Shown here piece after piece: positions 25,754 to 35,299 of a stretch of DNA of 64,000 bases. Numbering within the stretch: position 1 is the stretch's first letter; each line of letters opens with the position of its first letter. This DNA is from Pelagicoccus mobilis (GTDB lineage: Bacteria > Verrucomicrobiota > Verrucomicrobiia > Opitutales > Opitutaceae), in contig NZ_JAENIL010000010.1 of NCBI RefSeq assembly GCF_016595505.1, positions 62,001 through 126,000 on the forward strand, given 5' to 3'. The position numbers and the translations under genes are program-made. The notes under the pieces are model-generated. The model ran no database searches. It saw only the letters and a program-made list of their open reading frames with translations, and was not told where the DNA came from.

Positions 25754-27088
25754 TTAGACGTCCTGACCTTCGTCAAGGATCATGAACTTAAGTTCCCCGG
25801 ATGAGGCGACCTCATCACCCACGTAACAAATCGCGGAGGCAGTACCAATCTTCCCACGCATGATCTTGATCAACTTGATATCGATACGAAGCTGATCGCC
25901 AGGAATCACCTTCCTGCGCCACTTCACCTTGTCTACACTCATGAAAACCGCCGTCTTCCCTTCCAGATTCGTCGCTCGGAGCATCAAAATGCCGGCTGCC
26001 TGAGCCATCGCTTCAACCTGAAGCACTCCTGGCATGATCGGCTGGCCGGGATAATGGCCTTGGAAATAGGGCTCATTGATCGTGACATTCTTGATCGCCG
26101 TCAATTCATCCGTTCCGCGGAACTCAGTCACACGATCAATCATGATGAATGGGTAGCGGTGCGGCAGCGTTTCGATCACACGGCGGATATCGAGCTGAGT
26201 CTCCTCTTCGATCTTGGCTGTCTTCGGCTTCTCAACCGGCTTTCTCTTGCCCTTCGCAAGCTCCTCCATCCGCTCAGCGAGCTTCGTTGTGAGCTCAGCG
26301 TTGACAGCATGCCCAGGACGGACCGCCACAATGTGAGCCTTCAACGGTTTGCCCAACAAAAGCACGTCGCCGATGATATCCAAAATCTTGTGACGCACCA
26401 ACTCGTCGTCGAAACGAAGCGGCTCCTTGGACATGATCTTGTCATCCTTGAGCACGATCGCGTTCTCGAGGCTGCCACCCTTGATCTTTCCAAGCTTTAG
26501 CAATTCCTCGATATCTTCGTAGACAGTAAACGTACGTGCCGCCGCGATCTGAGTGGCAAACACATCCGGGTCGATATCGATCGTGAGATGCTGCGTGTGA
26601 ATCCCGCGATCATCTGCGGAAGTACAAGAGATCTTAAATCCGTCGTACGGCAAAGCGATGATAGACGAGTTGCCCTTGGTCACCGAAATCGGCTGATCGA
26701 GCACGAAATACTCGCGATCCGCCTCCTGCTCGACCGGCTCGCCTTCAAGGATGAGGTTCACAAAGCCCTTCGAAGAACCATCGAGGATCGGCGGCTCCGA
26801 GGCGTTCATCTCGATCTCGACATTGTCGATCCCCATCCCGTGAAGCGCCGCGAGCACATGCTCCACGGTGTGGATCTTCGCATGGCCAGATGACAGGGTT
26901 GTCGCTCGCACTAAATCAGTGACCTGAGAGACGTGCGGCCTAATCACCGGCTTGTCATGCAGGTCCGAACGGCGAATCGTAATTCCCGAATTCGCAGGAG
27001 CTGGCTTCAGCGTGAGCTGAGTTTTGTCGCCCGTATGCAGTGACGGACCTTTGACTGAGACTTCGCGCAGGAGGGAGCGTTGCTTCAT
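25754..27088 (-). CDS. lpxC-fabZ: Fused LpxC deacetylase / FabZ dehydratase
   Basis: A 444-residue bifunctional protein. Residues about 1-290 are the zinc deacetylase LpxC, with [10 protein letters not shown] (zinc His), [17 protein letters not shown] (zinc His and Asp) and GHAVNAEL (catalytic His). A Lys/Glu-rich linker (about 290-305) leads to FabZ, the hydroxyacyl-ACP dehydratase, with [13 protein letters not shown] and the catalytic [22 protein letters not shown]. The same fusion is known in Bacteroidetes and related groups. It precedes lpxA. Confidence 0.95.
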   Translation of the reverse strand: MKQRSLLREVSVKGPSLHTGDKTQLTLKPAPANSGITIRRSDLHDKPVIRPHVSQVTDLVRATTLSSGHAKIHTVEHVLAALHGMGIDNVEIEMNASEPPILDGSSKGFVNLILEGEPVEQEADREYFVLDQPISVTKGNSSIIALPYDGFKISCTSADDRGIHTQHLTIDIDPDVFATQIAAARTFTVYEDIEELLKLGKIKGGSLENAIVLKDDKIMSKEPLRFDDELVRHKILDIIGDVLLLGKPLKAHIVAVRPGHAVNAELTTKLAERMEELAKGKRKPVEKPKTAKIEEETQLDIRRVIETLPHRYPFIMIDRVTEFRGTDELTAIKNVTINEPYFQGHYPGQPIMPGVLQVEAMAQAAGILMLRATNLEGKTAVFMSVDKVKWRRKVIPGDQLRIDIKLIKIMRGKIGTASAICYVGDEVASSGELKFMILDEGQDV

Positions 27089-27139
27089 GGGGTTCGCTTA
27101 GTGCCAGCAATGTGACAGAAATTCAAGGAATTAGAGAAC

Positions 27140-27197
27140 GTGGGAGCACGCTTGTCACACGATAGGCATGGGAATCGCGTGACAAGCGCGTTCCCAC
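27140..27197. repeat. Inverted repeat upstream of lpxC-fabZ
   Basis: GTGGGAGCACGCTTGTCAC at 27140 and GTGACAAGCGCGTTCCCAC ending at 27197 form an imperfect palindrome with about 19-nt arms. It lies between the deoA terminator and the lpxC start. Either an interspersed repeat or a regulatory site. Confidence 0.6.
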
Positions 27198-27201
27198 CCA
27201 C

Positions 27202-27232
27202 AAAAAAGCCAGCCGCAGGCGCGACTGGCTTT
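27202..27232 (-). terminator. Rho-independent terminator of the thymidine phosphorylase gene
   Basis: On the minus strand AAAGCCAGTCGC and GCGGCTGGCTTT form a long stem with a short loop followed by six T residues, 29 nt after the stop of the upstream minus-strand gene. Confidence 0.85.
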
Positions 27233-27260
27233 GAAAATTTGAAACGATGTCGGGCGTGCC

Positions 27261-28601
27261 TTACGCGACGCGCTCTACGATGAGAGGCGGTGGCGTTGGG
27301 CGCTTTGGAGCGAGGCGATAAGCTTCCTTGAAGTAAGGCAACGCCGCTTCGAGCTTCGCTTCGTCGTTGTAATGGATCATCATAAGCGGCTCGCCCTGCT
27401 TGACCTGGGTACCAACCTTCTTGATCTCGGAAACGCCAACCGCGTAGTCGATCTTGCCATCTTCGTCCGCGCCCGCGCCGAGGAGGTGAACTCCCTTGGC
27501 GATCTGAGCCGCATTGATCGTGTGAACGTATCCACGCTTTGGAGCTGGCAGCTTGCGGATGTGCTGAGCGGTCGGGAACTTATCCGGATCATCGATGTAA
27601 GATGTGTCGCCGCCCTGAGCTGCGATGATCTCCTTGAGCTTCGCGAGAGCAGTTCCGTCCTCGATGTGACGCTGAACCGTCTGCTTCGCGGAAAGCGTAG
27701 AACCGGCAACACCTGCGAGGCGCACGATTTCCATACCGAGCTTGAGAACGAGCTCCTGAAGATCTTCCGGTCCCTCGCCCTTGAGAAGCTGGATCGCCTC
27801 CTTCAGTTCGAGAGCTGTACCGACCGTGTCGCCTAGCGGCTGGTTCATATCGGTCACGAGCGCTACGCAACGACGCTTCATTGAACGGCCAACGCGAGTC
27901 ATGCTGCGAGCGAGCTGTTTCGCCTGCTCGAGATCGCGGATGAAAGAACCATTGCCCCACTTGACGTCGATCACGAGACCTTCCGCACCTTCGGCGAGCT
28001 TCTTAGAGAGAACGCTGCCAGTGATAAGCGGGAGACTTGGGATCGTCGCTGTCTTCTTGCGGAGATCGTAAAGCTTGGCATCTGCTGGTGCTAGCTCTGG
28101 GCTTTGGCGAACCATCGCGCCACCGATCTTCTCCAGCTGCTCGATGAATGGATCGATGTCCATGTCAGCATTGAAGCCTGGAACCGCGCTGAGCTTGTCG
28201 AGCGAGCTGATCGCGAAGTCCTGATCGATGCCACCCATCATTGGGATAACGATACCGGAAGCGACCGCGAGCGGTACGAGCACGAGAGAGGTTTTGTCGC
28301 CTACTCCGCCTGTAGAGTACTTGTCGATCTTTGGCTTAGCGATGTGAGAAAGATCGATCACCTCGCCTGAAAGCATCATTTCTTCGGTGAGAATCGCCGT
28401 TTCCTGGGCAGACATGCCTTGGAAGTAGATAGCCATAGCCATGGCGGCCATTTGGAAGTCCGGCATCTCTCCATCCAAAATGGAGTCTATTATATACCTG
28501 ATCTCTTCCTTGGTGAACTCTTGGCCCTCGCGCTTCTTCTCGATAAGATACGCGTAGCTTGGCTTTATGAAACGACGGCTGCTTAAGGTTTTTCTAACCA
28601 T
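27261..28601 (-). CDS. deoA: Thymidine / pyrimidine-nucleoside phosphorylase
   Basis: Cytosolic enzyme splitting thymidine (or uridine) with phosphate into base and pentose-1-phosphate; 446 residues. The signature KYSTGGVGDKTSLVLVPL (phosphate and substrate binding) is near residue 92, preceded by EIRYIIDSILDGEMPDFQMAAMAMAI-type helices and followed by LDKLSAVPGF and the C-terminal alpha/beta domain. Deoxyribose- versus ribo-nucleoside preference cannot be decided. The ATG at 28601 has no clear ribosome-binding site but is the only Met before the conserved region. Confidence 0.9.
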   Translation of the reverse strand: MVRKTLSSRRFIKPSYAYLIEKKREGQEFTKEEIRYIIDSILDGEMPDFQMAAMAMAIYFQGMSAQETAILTEEMMLSGEVIDLSHIAKPKIDKYSTGGVGDKTSLVLVPLAVASGIVIPMMGGIDQDFAISSLDKLSAVPGFNADMDIDPFIEQLEKIGGAMVRQSPELAPADAKLYDLRKKTATIPSLPLITGSVLSKKLAEGAEGLVIDVKWGNGSFIRDLEQAKQLARSMTRVGRSMKRRCVALVTDMNQPLGDTVGTALELKEAIQLLKGEGPEDLQELVLKLGMEIVRLAGVAGSTLSAKQTVQRHIEDGTALAKLKEIIAAQGGDTSYIDDPDKFPTAQHIRKLPAPKRGYVHTINAAQIAKGVHLLGAGADEDGKIDYAVGVSEIKKVGTQVKQGEPLMMIHYNDEAKLEAALPYFKEAYRLAPKRPTPPPLIVERVA

Positions 28602-28931
28602 ATGGATTTGAACGAATACGTATGTGCGTGCCGTTCGCGGCCATGATGGGACAACACCCGCGGTCCATCCGCTAGGAAGGTATCACCCACACCATTGACG
28701 CTCTTGGACTTACGAAGGATCTCGCTACCAGAACAAAGCCCCTCGACCGCCCAAGCGGCAATTTTGAAGAGCGTATTATGCCACACGTGTCAAGCCCCTA
28801 ACGGAATACCGCGACCCCGTAATGCGCTCAGCCATTTTTAGGGTAATCACGGGCGATTTTCGCAATTCAGAGAGTTTTGTCCGGATTAGAGGCTTGCGAG
28901 CGCGTCAGAGCCGGATTTTCTAGGCGGCCTT
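28602..28931. other. Intergenic region between divergent deoA and argS
   Basis: 330 nt carrying the promoters of both divergent genes. The best promoter-like sequence is an extended -10 (TGGCATAAT) on the minus strand near 28770-28780; no convincing -35 accompanies it. No small RNA, tRNA or riboswitch fold was recognised. Confidence 0.4.
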
Positions 28932-30713
28932 ATGCAAGACTGGTTCGACCTCGCAAAAAAGATGGACTCGCTCGTGCTGGAGGCAGCTGCCACCGCAGGG
29001 CTGGAAGACACCTTTACGGCTGATATCCGTACGGCGGACCCTCGCTTCGGCGATCTACAGGCGAACGGAGCCCTTCCCTACGCCAAGCGAAACAAGGCTA
29101 ACCCACGCCAAATCGGCCAGTCCATCGTCGATCTCCTCGAGAAAAACGAGGACCTCACCAGCAAGGTCGAAATCACCCTCTCCGGCCCAGGATTCATCAA
29201 TTTTAAATTCAAGGCCGATTTCCTCCAAGATTGGCTAAAAACCTTCTCCGGCTCCGAACAGCTGAAAAAAGCCGCCGCTCACCTCCAAGAAAATGAGACG
29301 GTAGTGGTAGATTACAGCTCTCCTAATACCGCCAAGCAGATGCACATCGGGCACCTGCGTTCGCTCATCATCGGAGAATCCATCTGCAAGCTGCTCGCAT
29401 TCTGCGGAGCCAAGGTTATCCGCGACAACCACATCGGCGACTGGGGCACCGCCTACGGACGCCTTTTCTACGCTTACAAACGCTTCCTGGACGAAGAAAA
29501 CCTCGAGGCCAATCCACTCGGCGAACTCGAGCGACTCTACAAGCTCGGCAGCAAACTGGCCACCGAAGACGAGGAAGTCGTCAAGGAATCCCGCGAGGAG
29601 CTGGTCAAACTCCAGAGCGAAGATCCTGAAGCCATGGCTCTTTGGGAGCAAGTCAACGGCCACTCCATCGACGGCATCAAACGCGTCTACGAACTCTTCG
29701 ACATCAGCTTCGACCACTACCTGGGCGAAAGCTTCTACCGCAACATGGTCGAGCAGGTATATAAAGAGCTCGAAGAAAGCGGTCTCGGCGAAGAGAGCGA
29801 AGGCGCATGGGTCGTGTTCCACCCGGAACACAAGCGCTACGCCACCCAGCCGTTCATGTACCGCAAGTCCGACGGCGCGTCCAACTACGCGACAACCGAC
29901 TTGGCAACCATGCTCTACCGAGCTGAGCACTTCAAAGCGTCCAGCATCATTATCGAAACCGATTTCCGTCAAAAGGACCACTTCGAGCAGCTCGAGCTCA
30001 CTACCCAGAAATGGTTCGAAAAGACAGGCCGAACCTTCCCGAAGTTCAGCCACGTCTTCCACGGCACCATCATGGGCGAAAACGGCAAGGCCATGGCCTC
30101 CCGTACCGGCGAGCCTGTGCTCCTCAAAGACCTCATCGCCGAATCCATCGAGCGCGCGGAGAAGATCGTACGCGAGAAAAACGACGAGAAGATCGCCAAA
30201 GGACAAGCCGCCCTCGCTGAAGAGGAAATCGTCGCCGCCGCCAAGGTCATCGGTACCAGCTCCATCCGATACGCCGAGCTTTCGCAAAACCGCACTAGCG
30301 ACTACGTCTTCGCCTGGGATAAGCTCCTCAGCTTCGAAGGCAATACGGCTCCCTACCTACTCTACGCAGCCACCCGTATCAAAAGCATCTTCCGCAACTT
30401 CGAAGCGGCCGACCTCGAAAACCTCGCCGACAAAGCAAGCAACATCGAGACGGACGAAGAGCTCGCCCTCGCCCGCAAGATCCTCGGATTCGTCGGCGTG
30501 CTTCAGCAAACCGTCGAAACGCTACGCCCGCACTTGCTCTGCACCTACCTCTTCGAGTTGGCTGGGGCCTACAGCTCTTTCTACAACGCCAACAAGGTGA
30601 TCGTACCCGAGGCAGACATACAGTCGCGGCGCCTAATGCTCTGCCAACGTACCCTAGACGTTTTGGAAACGGGACTAGGACTGCTAGGCATTCCTACGCT
30701 CGAGCGTATGTAA
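28932..30713 (+). CDS. argS: Arginyl-tRNA synthetase
   Basis: Class I aminoacyl-tRNA synthetase charging tRNA-Arg; 593 residues. An N-terminal Add-1 domain (about 1-120) is followed by SSPNTAKQMHIGHLRS carrying the HIGH motif, DNHIGDWGTAYGRL, and a degenerate KMSKS region (GENGKAMASRTGEP). The C-terminal anticodon-binding helical domain contains NRTSDYVFAWDKLLSFEGN and ends near LGIPTLERM. A GC-rich hairpin follows the stop. Confidence 0.97.
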   Translation: MQDWFDLAKKMDSLVLEAAATAGLEDTFTADIRTADPRFGDLQANGALPYAKRNKANPRQIGQSIVDLLEKNEDLTSKVEITLSGPGFINFKFKADFLQDWLKTFSGSEQLKKAAAHLQENETVVVDYSSPNTAKQMHIGHLRSLIIGESICKLLAFCGAKVIRDNHIGDWGTAYGRLFYAYKRFLDEENLEANPLGELERLYKLGSKLATEDEEVVKESREELVKLQSEDPEAMALWEQVNGHSIDGIKRVYELFDISFDHYLGESFYRNMVEQVYKELEESGLGEESEGAWVVFHPEHKRYATQPFMYRKSDGASNYATTDLATMLYRAEHFKASSIIIETDFRQKDHFEQLELTTQKWFEKTGRTFPKFSHVFHGTIMGENGKAMASRTGEPVLLKDLIAESIERAEKIVREKNDEKIAKGQAALAEEEIVAAAKVIGTSSIRYAELSQNRTSDYVFAWDKLLSFEGNTAPYLLYAATRIKSIFRNFEAADLENLADKASNIETDEELALARKILGFVGVLQQTVETLRPHLLCTYLFELAGAYSSFYNANKVIVPEADIQSRRLMLCQRTLDVLETGLGLLGIPTLERM

Positions 30714-30715
30714 TA

Positions 30716-30742
30716 CAAGGCGCGGACCCGTACCGCGCCTTG
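30716..30742 (+). terminator. Hairpin after argS
   Basis: CAAGGCGCGG and CCGCGCCTTG form a perfect 10-bp stem with a 7-nt loop, 3 nt after the stop. It lacks a T-run, so intrinsic termination is uncertain. Confidence 0.5.
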
Positions 30743-30787
30743 ACAAAGCCCCTTGAGCAAGTGTCTCATAGAGCTCTTCCCTAGCCT

Positions 30788-31741
30788 ATGAGAGAGTACT
30801 ATATCCGACGCGAAGGTGACGAAGATGCGAGCGGCCCGTTCGACATCGACCAAATCTCTTCCTTGATCGAGGCAAACAAGCTCGATGCCAACGCCTACTA
30901 CTACGACATCGAGACCGAGTCCTGGCTCCTGATTTCATCCAATCAGGAATTAATGGATACGCTCTTTCCTAAAAAGCGAAAGCTCACCCTCCGCACTCCT
31001 GAAGTAGAAGCTGAAAAGAAACGCCAGGCTGAGGAAGAAGCCGCCAAGGTCGCTGCGGCTGCCGAAGCGGAAAAACAAGCCGCGGAAGCGACGGGCGATT
31101 CCGAAAGCGACCAACCCGAGTCCGAGGAAGGCACAAGCGCCTCCGATTCAGAGGACTCTCCGGAAACGGCCACCACAGCGAAAGAGGAAGAGCCAGAGCC
31201 TAAGAAGAAAAAGGGCAAAAAGAAAAAAGGCGACGAAGAGGAGGAACGCAAAAAGCTCGAAGTCACCAAGATGCTCGCCCTCGCCGAAGGCAGAGCCGAC
31301 GACCCAAGCGGGAAATCTCCTAGGGAAAAGCAAGCGGCCGTCGCCTTCATCGGACTCCGTCTCCTCGCCCTATTCTTCCTTAGCTCGATCCTGGCAATGG
31401 CCTATATCGAAAAGGATCTGCTCTTGACCGCGGACGCCATCGCCATGGCGAAAAGCCCCTTTATCATCGTCGCTGTATTCGATGCCATCGTATTAGTGAC
31501 TCTCCTGCTACAAGTCACAGAGGTGTATCCACTCCTTCGATTCAGAGCGGCGATCGGAGCAGGATTCCTCACCCTACTTTTCGCCTCTAGCGGAGATATG
31601 ATCCCCTTGCTTTCCAACCTCCTGCTGATGGCAGCGATCTACTTCACCAGCGCCATCATCAAAATCCGATTCCTGATCGGATGCGGAGTGGCCGGTCTCG
31701 CCGGGATCCTCGGCTACGTCTACGCCTTCTTCCTTAGCTAA
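30788..31741 (+). CDS. GYF-like domain membrane protein of unknown function
   Basis: A 317-residue protein. Residues about 1-60 resemble the bacterial GYF_2 fold (YYIRREGDEDASGPFDIDQI, then YYYDIETESWLLI). A very charged Glu/Lys/Ala segment (about 70-165) with a poly-Lys patch follows, then four or five hydrophobic helices (about 180-317). The topology suggests a cytoplasmic peptide-binding head on a membrane anchor. Partner and role unknown. Lies between argS and yihY on the same strand. Confidence 0.8.
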   Translation: MREYYIRREGDEDASGPFDIDQISSLIEANKLDANAYYYDIETESWLLISSNQELMDTLFPKKRKLTLRTPEVEAEKKRQAEEEAAKVAAAAEAEKQAAEATGDSESDQPESEEGTSASDSEDSPETATTAKEEEPEPKKKKGKKKKGDEEEERKKLEVTKMLALAEGRADDPSGKSPREKQAAVAFIGLRLLALFFLSSILAMAYIEKDLLLTADAIAMAKSPFIIVAVFDAIVLVTLLLQVTEVYPLLRFRAAIGAGFLTLLFASSGDMIPLLSNLLLMAAIYFTSAIIKIRFLIGCGVAGLAGILGYVYAFFLS

Positions 31742-31808
31742 GACACCGGGGCATCAACCGACTTGCCGCCCCAAAAACAAACAAGAGTCGGAACGCCACC
31801 CACAGCAC

Positions 31809-33263
31809 ATGAACTCCCGCATCCAAGAGATCGTATCCAATATCCGTATACTTCTCAGAGAGATGTGGCGGCACCACGACGGGGAGATTTCCAAACGCCG
31901 AGTCGCGGCCTTCGCGACCGGACGCGTGATCGCGATCACATTCTCCGGCCTCAAAGAAAACCGCATTCTCGCGCGGGCCGCCGCGCTGAGCTTCAGCTCC
32001 CTGTTGGGCCTCGCCCCCCTCATCGCTCTCATGGTGATGGTTTCAGGTTTCGTACTCGACCAAACCGAACCGGGAACAGCCCAAGAGACGATAGAGAAGA
32101 TCGTCACCTACATCGCCCCGCAAGTGTCCCTGTCCGAAGCCGGATCGGACGAAGGAAGCCTACGCAAGATCATCGCCGACTCTATCGAAGCCAGCCAATC
32201 AGGCGCGATCGGCATCGGAGGCCTGCTCATACTCGCCATGATCGCGATCCAGCTCTTCACCTCGATCGAGGACGCGTTCAATGACATCTGGGGAGTCTCC
32301 AAAGGCAGAAACCTGCTCACACGCGTGATCCTCTGCTGGACCATCCTAACTCTCGGAACCGCCATCATGTTCGCGGGATTGGCATTTGCCGTTTCCGAAC
32401 TGATAAAACTCAACCAGCAAATCGCACACCTCACGGAAGGCATCCCCGGCTCAGAAACCGTCAACAGCTGGGTCAGCACCTACGGAGCGAAGCTTGGCAG
32501 CTTCCTCATCCTATCCTTCCTGCTCGCCGCATTCTACCGCTTCATCCCCAATACCCAAGTCGACTGGAAAGCCGCCTTCATCGGCGGCCTTTTCACCATG
32601 AGCTGCTTCACAGCAAATAACGCATTCGCCTTCCTCTACGTCGAACGCGTCGCCATGCAACGCACCCTTTACGGATCGCTCAGCATCCTGCCCGTGCTCA
32701 TGATCGGGCTCTTCTCCTTCTGGATCTGCCTGCTCTTGGGCGGCCGACTTTCCTTCGCCGTACAAAACGCCCGCTTCAAAAGCGGCAAAGTCGCCTGGGA
32801 CGAGCTCAGCCAAGCCTCGCAAGAAAGCCTCTCCTTGCTCCTCTTCTCCCAAATCAGCCGACGCTTCCTCGACTGCGCCCCACCCTATTCGAGCTCCGAA
32901 CTCGCCAGGCGAAACAATCTCCCGCGGCCGCTCGCTGAAGCCGCCCTCAACCGACTCGCCGAGCTGGAGCTGGCATCCGCCCTCCCGGCCAAAGAAAAAG
33001 ACACCGCCAACGCCCTTCGCTACCAGCCGGCCCGCCCCCTCGACAAAATCCCCTTGCTCGAGTTCAAGCAGCGCTTCGAGTCCTTCGGCGAAACCCCAGA
33101 CGACGATCTTTTCGACTCCCGCGATCCGCTCGTCCACCGCTATCATCAGCTGATCGACCAAGCGCGCGCCGCCAGTTTTGACAATCTCACGCTCGCCAAA
33201 GCCCTCGAAGCCCTTGCCGAGCAAGACGAAGCAGAACGCAGCACCACCCAGCAAGAGGGCTAG
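31809..33263 (+). CDS. YihY/BrkB family membrane protein
   Basis: A 484-residue inner-membrane protein. Six hydrophobic helices across residues about 55-320 match the YihY/BrkB (formerly ribonuclease BN) family: ARAAALSFSSLLGLAPLIAL, SIEDAFNDIWGV and YRFIPNTQVDWKAAFIGGL. A C-terminal soluble extension of about 150 residues (helix-turn-helix-like LARRNNLPRPLAEAALNRL) is longer than in E. coli YihY and may be regulatory. The family is sometimes annotated as ribonuclease BN, a name based on a mistaken assignment. Confidence 0.88.
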   Translation: MNSRIQEIVSNIRILLREMWRHHDGEISKRRVAAFATGRVIAITFSGLKENRILARAAALSFSSLLGLAPLIALMVMVSGFVLDQTEPGTAQETIEKIVTYIAPQVSLSEAGSDEGSLRKIIADSIEASQSGAIGIGGLLILAMIAIQLFTSIEDAFNDIWGVSKGRNLLTRVILCWTILTLGTAIMFAGLAFAVSELIKLNQQIAHLTEGIPGSETVNSWVSTYGAKLGSFLILSFLLAAFYRFIPNTQVDWKAAFIGGLFTMSCFTANNAFAFLYVERVAMQRTLYGSLSILPVLMIGLFSFWICLLLGGRLSFAVQNARFKSGKVAWDELSQASQESLSLLLFSQISRRFLDCAPPYSSSELARRNNLPRPLAEAALNRLAELELASALPAKEKDTANALRYQPARPLDKIPLLEFKQRFESFGETPDDDLFDSRDPLVHRYHQLIDQARAASFDNLTLAKALEALAEQDEAERSTTQQEG

Positions 33264-33291
33264 TCCCCTCTGAAAACCGCCGGTTTTGTCC

Positions 33292-33319
33292 ATTGACAGC
33301 CTAGGCGCCAAGCCTAGTT
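33292..33319 (+). promoter_or_regulatory. Possible sigma-70 promoter before the PpiD/SurA-like gene
   Basis: A perfect -35 hexamer TTGACA at 33292 is followed after 16 nt by TAGTTT, a weak -10, about 27 nt before the start codon. The spacer contains a GCCTAGGCGCCAAGCC near-palindrome. Confidence 0.3.
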
Positions 33320-33346
33320 TAGCCGCCTTAAATTGCGTATCCCTAT

Positions 33347-34981
33347 ATGATTTCCTGGCTACAAAACAAACTGCAGAAGAATCTGCTCATCGTATTCATT
33401 CTCTTCTCGATCATCATCATCGCCTTCGTTTTCACCATTGGAAACCAAGGTCCAATGAGCGGTCGCGACGAGAGAACCGCAGATCTCCAGTTCTACGATA
33501 CGCCAATGAACACCGAGACCGCGCGGGCCGAACTCGGACGCGACGCCCAGCTCAGCGCCATGCTCAACGGCAACCAGCAAGCCGACCAGAGCCTCCCTTA
33601 CCAACGCGCCACCGTCCGCTACATCGCCAACCTCCACTCCATCCCGGAGCCAAGCAAGGAGCAGCTGCGCGAGTACATCGAAACCATTCCAGCCTTCCGA
33701 GGCCCCATCGGCCAGTTCGACGCCCAAGCCTACAACCGCATGATCGATAGCCTCCCCTTCTTCGGCTACACCGAAAACGATCTACGCCGCGTGCTGGCAG
33801 ACGACTACCGCATCAACAAGGTCTACAACGTCCTCCGCGGCACCGGCTTTGTCGAAGAATCAGAAATCCTCGATGGCCTCAGCCAACGCCTCGCCAAGTG
33901 GTCCGTGCTCGTAGCCGACTACGACCTCTCCACCTACTCTCCCGAGCTCGACCTCACCCAGGAAATGATCGAGGCTCACTACGAGAAATACAGCTTCCAG
34001 TACCAAACTCCCGAACGCCGCATCGTCGACTACATCGAAATCGACGCCGGCCAATTCGTCGAAGATATCAAGCCATCCGAAGACGAACTCATCACTTTCT
34101 TCGAAGAAAACATCGACCGCTACCAGCCGACTCCTGCGGAAGACAGCGAAGAGGAAGTCGAGCCCGTCACCTTCGAAGACGTCCGCCTCGCAGTCCGCAC
34201 CGATCTGCGTATCCGCAACGCCCGCGAAGTCGCAGCAGAGCGCGCCCACGACCTAGTCGTAGAAATCATCGAAAAGGAATACTCACGCGGTTCAGAAGGC
34301 CTCAAAACCGCATTCGCCAACCACAACGTCGAAGCCAGAACCTCCGCTTCCTTCGCTGCCAACGAAACACCTATCGGCACCACTTGGGGACGCGACATCG
34401 TTGAGCAAGCGTTCAACCTCAGCGAAGACCGCTACTTCTCCGAGCCATTCCAACACGGAAACAAGGCTGTCGTTCTCTTCTACAACCAAATCATCGAGCC
34501 AACCCTGCCTCAGCTCGACACCATCGCCCAGCGCGTGGCAGCCGACTTGCAGGCGGAAGAGTACCGCAAGGTACGCTCCGAATACGCAATCGAGCTCAAG
34601 GCGAAACTCAAAGAAGCCTCCTCTAGCGAAGAATCATTCGGCGCCGCAGCCGAAGAAGCAGGCATGACAGTTGGGTCCTTCCTCGACTTCTCTCTTTCCG
34701 AGCCAGCAGCAGGCCTCAACCCTCGACTCCTCTCCGCTTTCGTAGAACTCGAAGCCGGCCAGGTTTCAGACTTCGCTCGCACCTCTGGCATCGAAAACCA
34801 AGGAGCCTTCGTTTACGTTATTTCCAAGGATATCCCAGAGGTCAGCAAGGACGATCCACAATACGCCCAAGTCGAGCAACAGCTCAAAAACCTCTACGGC
34901 CAGTTCGCAGCCAACCAGTACATCCAGACGCTGATGATGCAGGAAATGCAACGCATCGGCCTCGCCCCAGCGGCGAACTAG
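33347..34981 (+). CDS. PpiD/SurA-like periplasmic folding factor
   Basis: A 544-residue inner-membrane-anchored protein. One N-terminal membrane helix (about 13-33) is followed by a large helical SurA_N-type chaperone region and a C-terminal region resembling PpiD. I do not see a convincing parvulin active-site sequence (no HxxH-type motif), so it may be a chaperone without prolyl isomerase activity. The role inferred is folding of outer-membrane proteins. Followed 12 nt later by a zinc-ribbon gene. Confidence 0.75.
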   Translation: MISWLQNKLQKNLLIVFILFSIIIIAFVFTIGNQGPMSGRDERTADLQFYDTPMNTETARAELGRDAQLSAMLNGNQQADQSLPYQRATVRYIANLHSIPEPSKEQLREYIETIPAFRGPIGQFDAQAYNRMIDSLPFFGYTENDLRRVLADDYRINKVYNVLRGTGFVEESEILDGLSQRLAKWSVLVADYDLSTYSPELDLTQEMIEAHYEKYSFQYQTPERRIVDYIEIDAGQFVEDIKPSEDELITFFEENIDRYQPTPAEDSEEEVEPVTFEDVRLAVRTDLRIRNAREVAAERAHDLVVEIIEKEYSRGSEGLKTAFANHNVEARTSASFAANETPIGTTWGRDIVEQAFNLSEDRYFSEPFQHGNKAVVLFYNQIIEPTLPQLDTIAQRVAADLQAEEYRKVRSEYAIELKAKLKEASSSEESFGAAAEEAGMTVGSFLDFSLSEPAAGLNPRLLSAFVELEAGQVSDFARTSGIENQGAFVYVISKDIPEVSKDDPQYAQVEQQLKNLYGQFAANQYIQTLMMQEMQRIGLAPAAN

Positions 34982-34993
34982 CCGGAACTTGAT

Positions 34994-35242
34994 ATGCCGC
35001 TGCAGCGATTCAGACCGATATCCGGCCGCTGCAAGCTTTGCCGAGGCGAAGTGGAACTCCACCTCGCCTCAACTGTATCCGCACCCAAGGAATGCCCCAA
35101 ATGCGGACAAGAAATAGAGCCCTGCCCCTCCAGCATCGCTCCCGAAGCTAAAATCAACGTCAAGCCAAGCGTCAGCAACGCCAAGGCAGCCGGCTTCAAA
35201 GTCCTGAAGCGACTCGACGGAGGAGAATACGAGAGCCAATAG
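34994..35242 (+). CDS. Small zinc-ribbon protein
   Basis: 82 residues with two CxxC knuckles, CKLC near residue 13 and CPKC near residue 34, typical of a single zinc ribbon. The rest is a short basic tail (AAGFKVLKRLDGGEYES). Closely follows the PpiD-like gene. No specific function can be given. Confidence 0.65.
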   Translation: MPLQRFRPISGRCKLCRGEVELHLASTVSAPKECPKCGQEIEPCPSSIAPEAKINVKPSVSNAKAAGFKVLKRLDGGEYESQ

Positions 35243-35299
35243 CCCCCCCAAAAAAAACAGTAGGGCCGGGCGCCGACCGGCCACCTCTCAACCACACCT

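Noticed and set aside
28583-28786. 67-codon minus-strand frame upstream of deoA, or a small RNA there
   Set aside because: No ribosome-binding site or recognisable protein; the stretch also fails as tRNA, SRP RNA, tmRNA or RNase P RNA.
29235-30287. 350-codon minus-strand frame opposite argS
   Set aside because: Antisense to conserved ArgS motifs; Val/Gly/Phe-rich product is an artefact of high-GC codon use.
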